Shown: one piece after another, positions 42,101 to 54,100 of the stretch
Layout of the letters: every line of letters starts with the position of its first letter
How positions within the stretch are numbered: position 1 is the first letter of the stretch
Source of the DNA: Liolophura sinensis
Lineage: Eukaryota; Mollusca; Polyplacophora; Chitonida; Chitonidae
Assembly (NCBI RefSeq): GCF_032854445.1
Contig: NC_088300.1
Coordinates: forward strand, 46,844,984-46,908,983
Reading direction: 5' to 3'
DNA: 64,000 nucleotides
Translations under genes and position numbers: made by a program
The notes under the pieces: model-generated
The model's input: the letters and a program-made list of their open reading frames with translations, nothing else
Database searches by the model: none
Told to the model about the DNA's origin: nothing

Positions 42101-45100
42101 GTAGATGATATCAAAAGAATGTGTAATGTGTGAAAATTTAATTTCTGCTGTACATATGTTGTAATTTTCACCATATGACAGCTTGGCAAAATCTGGATGT
42201 TACAGGTCATTATATGGTGGTGGAGGGATCCAGCGGGGTGTTCTCATCGCGCGCCCTGATGGAGACACCAGTCTTACAGGCCACAGCAGCCAGTTGCAGA
42301 ATGGAATTCTTCTACCATATTTACGGAGCTGGAGGTATGAGTGTGAAGTGTATGTCATAAATAAAACATGAGTATAGTTTGTGAGGTCAAATTAGTCAGC
42401 CATGTTAACACCTGTAAACTATTGCCTTTGATCTGACATGAGAGGGCATCTTGTGAACAGTCAAATCATTTACCTTTGTCAACTCCTGTAAATCTGTTAG
42501 GGAACACGAGAGTATGGCTTGTGAATGGTCAAATCAGTTAACACCTGGAAACCTTTGATCTTTCAGGTAACATGAGAGTGCGGCTTGTGAACAGTTTGAA
42601 TCCACAGGACAGGGACTTATCTGTTTGCTCTGACGGGTAACCAAGGCAATATGTGGAAGCGAGCATCTGTTGACATCGGAGAGTTGAATGCTGGGTATAA
42701 GGTAATTAATAAAGCCTAAGTTTAATCCCTAGGAAACAATCAGTCAGTGTAAAGAGTAAAATATAATCTAGGCATTACATTTAATTAGTGGGTATTTACA
42801 TGCATTAGCAAGTATGCCTAATCTGAGAATGTTTGAAGTCACAGGACAATATAATTGTAGTTACTTGTACATGAAGGCAAAGGAATTAACGTGATTGCTT
42901 GAGGAGAGTCCTACTGTTTCGTGTGCTTTCAAATTAACTTAGACAGTTAACAGAAACTGGCACACACCGATTTTCCAAGAAAGTTTTTTCATTCGAATTC
43001 AGGTTCAGTTTGAGGCAATGCCGGGCAGAAGTAGCTTCTTTGGCCCAGTGCTCAAGACACAGACATGGCTGTTGACGACATTAAATTCTTGGACTGTGAC
43101 CCAGAAGCTATTTACAATGACACCAGTGAGTACTGTGTATTTCAGCATGACCGTGGCCAGAGTGATATTGACCAAAGAGATTCTTTAAATATATATTCTA
43201 AACCATCCAACAAACTTATTAAATATGAATGTCATAAACTTTATAAAAATTTTTGATGAGTTGAAGCTTTTACTGGATTGACTGCCAGTCTGAACTATAA
43301 CTCAGGATATGCTTAAAATCAAGGCAGATATAATTATTCTTACTTCTGATCAGTCCTCAATGGAGTAACATTACTGCAAATTTAAGATGATGTCATGGTC
43401 TAACACAGGTGTTCCTTTGCTTCTGGAATGTCCTTATGTTGTAGACCTGAATTGTACATTTGAGACCGGTTTGTGTGGCTTCTTCCAAGAGTCAAGAGAT
43501 GACTTTGACTGGACAAGGACAAATACCAGCTCCCCCACCCCGGGGACTGGTCCTGACAGAGATCACACAACTGGTACAGGTAAGGCTGCCTTGACTTCTA
43601 CACCTTAGTTGTGGTGTCTTACAAATACGCGGACAGATGAATCAGGTAGTACATCTTGCACAGGTAAGGCTGCCTTGACTTCTACACCTTAGTTGTGGTG
43701 TCTTACAAATACGAGGAGGGGACAAATCAGGTAATACATCTGGAACAGGTAAGGCTGCCTTGACTTCTACACCTTAGTTGTGGTGTCTTACAAATACGAG
43801 GACAGACAAATCAGGTAATACATCTCTCACAGTTAAGGCTGCCTTGACTTCTACACCTTACTTGTGGTGTCTTACAAATACAAGGACAGACAATTCAGGT
43901 AATACATCTTGCACAGGTAAGGCTACCTTGGCTTCTACACCTTAGTTGTGGTGTCTTACAAATACGAGGACAGACAATTCAGGTAATACATCTGGCACAG
44001 GTAAGGCTGCCTTGGCTTCTACACCTTAGTTGTGGTGTCTTACAAATACGCGGACAGACAAATCAGGTAGTACATCTTGCACAGGTAAGGCTGCCTTCAC
44101 TTCTACACCTTAGTTGTGGTCTCTTAGAAATATGCGGACAGACGAATCAGGTAGTACATCTTGCACAGGTAAGGCTGCCTTGACTTCTACACCTTAGTTG
44201 TGGTGTCCTACAAATACGCGGACAGACGAATCAGGTAGTACATCTTGCACAGGCTGCCTTCACTTCTACATCTTAGTTTTAGTGTCTTACAAATGTAAGG
44301 ACAAACAAAACCGATTGCGCAATAGACACAAGTAATTTTTGCCTTCACTTCTGCATCTTACTTGTGGTGTTTCACAAGTACGAGGACAAAATGATAAGAC
44401 AAAAGAGATCACACAACTGGCACTGGTAAGGTTGTTTTTACATCTGCATCTTACTGATGGTTTGTAGTTCTGTAAGTGTGACGGTGAAACAGCTGAAGCT
44501 GTTAATAGACAGTTAATCTTTATGAAAGAGTGGCAATTTCTTAAGAAATGTTCTCTGATATCATGAATAATACAGAAGATTTCGTATCCAAAGTATTGTG
44601 GACCTAAGCTGTGTAGTATGGTTTGTTCCTGCCTTTGTCATGATCTTGTATTGTGGGCAAGCTGGTAATATTTTTCTTTAGTATGAAAAGAGGGTGATGA
44701 TAAATTCATCTCGGACCCAAATCAAGGGTAAGGGTGCCTTATTGAAGTGAGGTCCAGATTAGAGGATAATGCTTTATTTTAAGTTTTAAAAGTACTTTAG
44801 ATAAACATTGGAAATAAACCTCACAAAGGAAATGATACTTACAAGACAGTGCTGTTAAGATAGAAGGTCCTTTCTTTGGGCTATTGCTTGATTATATAAG
44901 AAAGTATATAATGTCACTATTAATGCAATATTGAAAAAGGCCTTTTTGGAGTATTTTGCTCTCTCCTAGGTTTCTATGTCTACATGGAGACATCCAACCC
45001 ACGTCACAAGGGTGAGGTCGCAGGGTTATCATCTGGTTTACAACCTCCCACCCCTAAAGAGGGAATCTGCTTGACTTTCTGGTACCATATGTATGGGGCC

Positions 45101-48100
45101 TATGTGAACACACTAAATGTGTATGTACAAGATGGACCCCGGAAAAAGACACTGGTGTGGACAAAGGCTGATACACAGGGTAATGTGTGGAGGAAAGCTC
45201 AAAGGACACTGCACAGTGTTATCCCATATCAGGTAACTCAACTGTGGGGATATTTCAATATGTGGAACACCTGACAATAGTGCTATCCCACATCAGGTGC
45301 ACCTGTGTCCCTCTGTCCAAAGAGGGAGGTTTTAATGGCCACATGTAATACGGCCATGTTTTCTCCATAAAAATAATCTGAAAACTAAATAGCTTCTATT
45401 ATCTATCAAGCAAAATACATTTACTTTATTTTTTCAGTGTTTTGAATTTTGTACAACTGACACAATGTATATGTATGTATTGTGTTGCAGCTTGTGTTTG
45501 AAGGTGTAGTGGGCTACAGCTGGTTAGGAGATATTGCCCTGGATGATATTGTTGTTACAAACGGCCCCTGTCCACCTCAGAGTAAGTCATTTGTATGCTT
45601 TTCCACCTTTGGCCATACTAGTTAAAATTTTTGTTCTATGGCCAAAAGTAATCTTCAATTTTGGAAGAGGATAGCGATAAAAAAATAAAACTGAAAAATG
45701 ATGTAATTTGTGTGAAATGTGGACTGTCCTTGCAATTGCTTTTGCTAAAGACATATCTTTATGATTGGAAAGCCTCGAGACTCCATCTTTATTCCATTTG
45801 TGTTTTTTAGTGTCTGCTTGTCCATAAAACACTTGGTGTAGCTCTAGCTGCATTAGCCTGGACTTTCATTTATGTGTGTGTGTGTGACCAACTCTGAATA
45901 TGGATAAAATATTTGAAGTTGAATTCATGTCTTTTCAGAGGTGTGTGACCTACAGCTAGATTTTTGTGACTTACCACTACATGTCCTGCCAAATTGGTGA
46001 TACGTTTGATCAAATTTTGCACTTGTTTCAGAGGTGTGCGACTTCGAGGTAGGATTCTGTGACTTCACACAGGACACAGACGATGATTTTGATTGGACAA
46101 TCAACACAGGAGGGACAGGAACATTTGGTACAGGACCTGTGGCTGACCACACCACAGAGTACAGTAAAGGTGGGTTCTGCTCACTTTTGAGGGGGCCATT
46201 CCTTAAACATAACTGCTGTTTAAGATGCCTGTTAATTTTGCAATAGGTATGAAAACTCAGTATTAATATGCAACACATAAAAATGGGATTTATTACCCGG
46301 CTGTCTAGTTTTGGCCTTGAATGTATGCCATCAGTAAGCAGTCTCTACTAGCCAGATGACTACAATATTTCACATCATGTTTGAGCATTCGAAGACATGA
46401 GATACTTTGACAGAGACTCCAGTATCTTGTCACTATAGTGGAACTTCTTTTGAATTACAAAGTTGCTGCTTGCACTGCCAAAACAAATGTAATAATAAAT
46501 TGTTCTAGAAAATATACTGACAAATAATGCTTTAATGGTTCCTAAGTTAAAATACCTTAAGACACATTGTCAGGAATATGGCTGTTGAAAATCTGTAATT
46601 AACTGGTCATTTCATGGTACAGATCATTATTACAACATAACTGAAACCTTTATTTTTAAAGAGGGTAGCTCTGTAAAGATAAACAATTTTCTCTTCCCAG
46701 AGGCCCTCTATAACAATACATGAACATTAAACAAGTGCAAACATTATATACAATTCCATTTTTTTAAAACATGAAAGCATGCAATAATACATCTCTACAT
46801 ACATCAGCGTATATTAATTTAGTCATTGAAATAATTTTTCAAATAACGTTACTTAGAAGCAGAAATTGATGATGCCGTTTTGATTAGACAGAAATTACAG
46901 TGTTCATAAGTGATTCTACAATTTTTCACAGGAAGTATTCACTGTACATGTGTGTTTCATTCAGTTATGTCTACATGTTAGCGTATCGTACACCAAGCTG
47001 AAACACCATCATTAATTGCATGAAAAATCTGTTATTCCAGGCTGTTGGCAATATGAAGATTTGAATCCATTTTTCTTGTTAGCTGGCTTTTATGTTGACA
47101 AAATGAAAATGTGCTTGTTGACAAAGCCTGCTGTCAACCATCAAACAGTAGATGTGATTTGTTCCGCTAACCTGTACATATTGTTCTGCAAGGAATTTAT
47201 TATTATTACAGAACATCGCCCCTAGGGCGACTTCCACAAAACTTAGTAAATCAGTTTATCACAACTTTTCTCATAAACTATGCTGCCTTATTGGGCTACA
47301 ACCTAGGCAATGTCTTAAATGGGAAAAGTTACAAAAAAATATTATTTCTGCAGTTTTGTTAAAATGGCAACAGTGTTCTCTGTTCCCGCCCACCCATAAA
47401 GGGAGACAACTGCTGTATTTATTGACATGTTGGTCAGGTCACACTTCTCATTTAAATTGTGCATTACATACCTTTGGCCACAATGTAAGGTCTAGAAAAT
47501 CTAAAGTTATTCTAGTGCTGACATTGATGGCGTAAACATGTCTTCCTGCAGGACACTATGCTTACATAGAATCCTCTAGAGAAGTTCCCGGAGATGTGGC
47601 CAGACTGACCAGTGCCATCTACGAGCCGTCAAACAAACCAGAGTGTGTGGAATTCTGGTATCACATGTATGGAGCCAATATTGGTCAACTGAACGTGTAT
47701 AAGATGGTTAATGGTCAGAGATACAGTATGTTAACCAGGAAAGGGAACCAGGCTGACATGTGGATTCAGGGGTCATTCACAGTCAATGAGACTCTGCCAT
47801 GGCAGGTAAGAGGTTAGGTGCTTCTGAACCCTCCTGGGTCTTCAGGGCAATGAGTAGAGTTGGGGTTGAGGGGAGGGGGCCAGACCCTTCTGGCTCCACT
47901 GTATACCCAGGGTGGTGGGGCTTTCATCAGAACCCTGCTGGACAAACGTCCAGGACAGTGGGCCTCAGATCCCTCCTGGCTGTACCTTTAAGACAATGGA
48001 AGAGGGGTGGGTATGGGATTTTAGAACTCTGTATTGTGTTGTATGGCTGTATTGTACATCCAGAGTAAGGGACTGGGATCAGAACTCTGCTGGCTAAACA

Positions 48101-51100
48101 TCCAGGATGCAGGGCTTCAAAACCCTGCTGGCTTTACATCCTGGGCAAGAAAGCTTGGAGAACATCTTAACATACCTCTTCTTTTCTCCCAAAACAGATT
48201 CATTTTGAAGATAAGAAACTTCTCAAAGGACAGTTTAAGTTTCCAGTTATTTCCAGTGCAGGTTCATACCAAAGTTGTGTTAAGACCAACTCTTTGTTCT
48301 TTCCAAAGCTTGTGTTTGAGGGTGCAACATCAACTGGTGTACAAGGTGACATTGCCATAGATGACATTCAGGTTATTCCAGGAAGTTGTCCTCAGCCAGG
48401 GTCATGTGATTTTGAACATGGCTTCTGTGGATTTACCAATGGCCATGGAAGGGATGATTTTGATTGGCTCAGAACAACAGGGGGCACATCTTCTCCAGGA
48501 ACCGGACCAATTGTAGATCACACCACAAACAGTGATCAAGGTCTGTTATAACAGAATGATGTTAAGTGTACAACAGAGTAATCTCTTTGGGAATGTAACT
48601 TTTATATTGGTACCAGGAGCCTGAATGAAAATTGTTGTTGGGAATACAGTGTAGCAACGCAATACCGTGCCGTTTTGGGGACAGTTTCCTTGTGCTATAA
48701 TGAAATGACCTTGGGATCCAGTATATAGGGCTACTGTCTTGTCTTACCTGTAGGCCATGATTTTGATACTGAACAAAGTTTTATGGATGCAAGACTTATT
48801 TTGTCAAATGCTTTTATAAGTTTATAATATAAACGAATGAGATGGTTTGATACCTAAGGATTCAACTAGTATTCTGTGGTATACAAGTTTTGATTGCTGA
48901 ACACAAGCATCTTAGCACCTTCCTACGAGTCATATCCCGTAAAGCTAGCCTGGTATCGGATAATCACAGGCCTGAGCTGATCTGCAGAACTCGGTGCATG
49001 TTAACCGTTTCAACAAGCTCAATTCAAGTAACATAGTTTCATCCACTTTATTTTTAAATATAAATAGCTACAATGCATTTGATATTCAATTCATCCATAT
49101 CCGCACCTATCAGAAGTAACTCATGGAAGTCAGATTCAAAATGGCGGACTGCAGATGACTGTCAACCCGAACACCTGGCTGCGTTATAGCTACTGAACAA
49201 AAAAAATAAATAAAAATAATGTTCACCATTTTAATGTATATCATGCTCAGTTAATGTATTAAATGAAGGAATAAGGAAAAAAATTAAGAAGCCATTCTCA
49301 AAGGTGTGAGTGAATTCATCTCAACTCTCACTTGTGCGTGTAAGCATGCTGGTAAGCCAAACCTCACGCCCTGCAGCTTCACTGCTCGCAATATAGCCAT
49401 TCAGTAATCTGACTAAAGTTATCAGCATTTACTAAAAGTGTACAAACATTAATCCCTTTATGAGGTATGCCTGTCACAGTGAGGAAAATGTGTTCTGCAC
49501 TGCTGATGAGGCCACACACATCGTAAGTAATGCTGCACATTAATGTCACACGTCAAACTCGCTTGCAAGGAAATGTAGCTAGTTACAACCTCTATCATTA
49601 TCCATTTCTGTTTGCCTATACTCACTTAATATCCCGAAGCTTAAGCCTAAAATATAATGGGTCACACACCAGCAGTAGAAAATAAAGCAAATCATGTGAC
49701 GGTATTTAAGTATATTTCTTGGTGAAAAATCTTTATTTGTTTGCAGTTTTAGTTGTTCACAATTGAAAGTACACCACAGATTTTTGGAGGACAAGATTTA
49801 TATCCGATTACATGCTATATTAATGTGTCTTATACCAAGTTTACACTTACATAAAAATAGGCATTTTTTATACCCTTTTGCTTGATAAGTTCAATTTCTC
49901 ATAACATTTTTTTCAGAAATAACATATATTTAAAACACAGTAAGGTAATTCAGCTGTCCAGGAGATTCCATGCATGTCTCAAGATGCTATGGACATTTAT
50001 TCTGCTGATATGATCTATGTTCTCTTCTATTAGAAGAAGAATCATTAGCCAGCCACTATTTTAATAACATATGAAATATGTTTTTGTGCATTCTCAGTCA
50101 GGGAGTGTGTTATAGATTGTGGTTTCTCTACCCCTAGGGTTTTACCTGTATGTGGAGGCCTCAGGGAGGAATAAGGGTGAGAGGGCCTGGCTGTTCAGTG
50201 AATACTTACCCCCGACCACAGGATCCTGTTTGAACTTCTGGTACCACATGTATGGGGCAGGTATGCACAATTTTAGTGTCTAACTTAGTTAAGATCCAAA
50301 AATGTGAAGGGAATTTTAATTCACAAATCAGTATGATATTTACTTTAACTTGATAATTGTTACTGTAGTAGTTAAGGAAATTATGTAGAACTGTTCACAA
50401 ATTATTTCCAGTATCTTCTTGCTAGTATACAAAACAAGAAATAAAATTGATACAAATCAGATATAATTGAATGATGTGACATTAACCGTCTATTCACCAG
50501 ATATTGGGAGTCTTCGAGTGTACCAGCCAGACCCTGCAAGGACTCGACTTCTATGGAACATGACAGGAGACCAGGGCAATGGCTGGCAACTGGCGCAAAT
50601 CTTCATAGACAGCCCGATCGCGTACCAGGTAGGCAGCTCCCTCTCAGCTACACCTGGACATACCTGTCACACTCATCTATACACAGCCCCATCTCTTACT
50701 AGGCACACCCAGACATACCCGTCACACTCACCTATACACAACCCCATCTCTTACCAGGTACACCCAGACATACCCGTCACACCTATACACAACCCCATCT
50801 CTTACCAGGTACACCCAGACATACCCGTCACACTCACCTATACACAGCCCCATCTCTTACCTGGTACACCCAGACATACCCGTCACACTCACCTATACAC
50901 AACCCCATCTCTTACCAGGCACACCCAGACATACCCGTCACAATCACCTATACACAACCCCAACTTTTACCAGGTACACCCAGACATACCCGTCACACTC
51001 ACCTATACACAGCCCCATCTCTTACCAGGCACACGCAGACATAGCTGTCACACCCATCCACTGACAGCCCCATCTCTTACCAGGCACACCCAGACATACC

Positions 51101-54100
51101 CGTCACACTCACCTATACACAACCCCATCTCTTACCAGGTACACCCAGACATACCCGTCACACTCCCCTATACACAGCCCCATCTCTTACCTGGTACACC
51201 CAGACATACCCGTCACACTCACCTATACACAGCCCCATCTCTTACCAGGTACACCCAGGCATGCCCGTCACACTCACCTATACACAGCCCTATCTCTTAC
51301 CAGGCCCACCCAGACATACCCGTCACACTCACCTATACACAACCCCAACTTTTACCAGGTACACCCAGACATACCCGTCACTCTCACCTATACACAGCCC
51401 CATCTCTTACCAGGCACACCCAGACATACCCGTCACACCCATCCACTGACAGCCCCATCTCTTACCAGGCACACCCAGACATACCCGTCACACTCACCTA
51501 TACACAGCCCCATCTCTTACCTGGTACACCCAGACATACCCGTCACACTCACCTATACACAACCCCATCCTTTACCAGGCACACCCAGACATACCCGTCA
51601 CACTCACCTATACACAACCCCATCTCTTACCAAGTACACCCAGACATACCCGTCACACTCACCTATACACAACCCCATCTCTTACCAGGTACACCTAGAC
51701 ATACCCGTCACACTCACCTATATCCAACCCCATCTCATACCAGGTACACCCAGACATACCTGTAACACCCATCCACTGACAGCACCATCTCTTACCTGGT
51801 ACACCCAGACATAGCTGTCACACACACCTATGGACAGCGCCATCTCTTACCAGGTACACCCAGACATAGCTGTCACACACACACACACCTATGGACAGCG
51901 CCATCTCTTACCAGGTTCACCCAGACATACCTGTCACACCCATCCACTGACAGCCCCATCTCTTACCAGGTACACCCAGACATACCTGCCACAAACACGT
52001 AGGGACAGCCCCATTTCTTAAAAGGTACATCCAGACGACTGACAGCCCTATCTCTTACCAGGTACACCCAAACATATCTGTCACATACACCTATAGACAG
52101 CCCCATCTCTTATCAAGTACACCCGGACATATCTGTCAGACTCACCCAAGACAGCCCCTTCTCTTACCAAGTACACCCAGACATATCTGTCACACTCACC
52201 CAAGGACAGCCCCATCTGTTACCAAGTACACCCAGACATATCTGTCACACTCACCCAAGGACAGCCCCATCTGTTACCAAGTACACCCAGACATATCTGT
52301 CACACTCACCCAAGGACAGCCCCATCTGTTACCAAGTACACCCAGACATGTCTGTCACACTCACCCAAGGACAGCCCCATCTGTTACCAAGTACACCCAG
52401 ACATACCCGTTACACCCATCCACTGACAGCCCGATTTCTTACCAAGTACACCCAGACATATCTGTCACACTCACCCAAGGACAGCCCCATCTGTTACCAA
52501 GTACACCCAGACATATCTGTCACACTCACCCAAGGACAGCCCCATCTGTTACCAAGTACACCCAGACATGTCTGTCACACTCACCCATGGATAACCTCAT
52601 CTGCTACCAGGTACGCCAAGACATATCTGTCAAAACCCACCTCATCTGTTATCAGGTATGCCCACACACCTGTCATACATGTGATATTTATTTATTTATT
52701 TGATTGGTGTTTTATGCTGTACTCAAAAATATTTCACTTATACGACAACAGCCAACATTATGGTGGGAGGAAACTGGGCAGAACCCAAGGGGAAACCCAC
52801 GACCATCCGCAGTTTGCTGGCAGACCTTCCCAGGGACGGCCGGAGAGGAAGCCAGCTACATGTGATACAATACTGGTCAAACACTTTTACATTAATGACT
52901 ATGTTGTTGTAATGTGCAGCTCACATTTGACGGAGAAATTGGTGATGGTTTCCACGGAGACATAGCATTAGATGACATCAGGTTGACTCCTGGAGACTGT
53001 GTCAACTTTACCATGATGACAACAACAACATCAGTACCAACTTCCAAGCAGACATTCCGTAAGAATAACTTTACATTCCTTTGCTAAACTCCATAGCCTT
53101 TAAGTAAAGTTCCATGATAAAAGTGCTGATGGACATACCTGTGAGATAAGGTCTGGCTGTTATCTTACTGTTTTATTCCCCTGTATCTATAGCTTGTGTT
53201 GATTTAACACATAGTCTGAATTTTGTGGCCTTGTCTCCATACCTGTAATGTTCACCTTGAAATTTAGTTCTCCTGTTGATGGTAAAATAAAGTGCTGGAA
53301 TAATAGTGCTGAGTCAAAATGAGCCTTTCATTTTTTGGAGTTACATTACTTGTGTATTACGTTAAATTTAACAGTGGAATTCCTGGTGTCAAGGACTAAT
53401 TTGTTTTGGCTGAACATTACAGCACCGTGTATTTATGCTTATTTTTGAATTTTGTTCATTTATCTATTTGAATCATTTTCTTCACTCTTTATCTTTTAGG
53501 AAATGTAACCTATTTGGTTGATTCTTAATTGCGAAAAAATCTTATTTAATTCACCAGCACCTATGATATTCAACTGTGACTTTGAACAGAAGACAATATG
53601 CACTTGGCAGCAAGACTCAACAGATAGGTTTGACTGGACACTACAGAAAGGACAAACAAGCTCTAAGAAGACAGGCCCAGAGTTTGACCATACCACTGAC
53701 ACAGATAAGGGTACGTGAATTTGTATGGTGTGTGCATATTTTACTCCAATAAAACAAGTCATTATCTAGTGTATATCTAGAACAGCATTTTGGTTTGAAA
53801 CGAATACAAGCATAAATATTTTTTGCAGGGAACAGATTATTTGCATTTTATAACAACATATGTATTTCCTGACATTAACTTGGCTGTGGTTTAATTTTTT
53901 TTTTCCATATTGACACAATTCTAGGCTACTATGTGTACATAGAAGCCAGCCATCATACTGCCAATGATACAGCACGCCTGATAAGCCAGAGCATGATGGT
54001 GGACAACATGGGCAAATGTGTGAAGTTCTGGTACCATATGTATGGACGACACATCAGCCAACTGAATGTCTATGCTAAACTCGGTGAGACATTTGCCATT

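Noticed and set aside
50467-51765. 432-codon open frame, the longest closed frame in the window, as a separate gene
   Set aside because: It is exon 50501-50628 read through its donor into the 55-base minisatellite. The repeat lacks stops, so the length is an artefact, and the frame starts inside the upstream intron.
52920-53058. Treating MAM22 as lacking its C exon because of the 2.3-kb repeat-filled gap
   Set aside because: [20 protein letters not shown] at 52920 has a proper acceptor, phase 0 entry and the last MAM cysteine, so the domain is complete.
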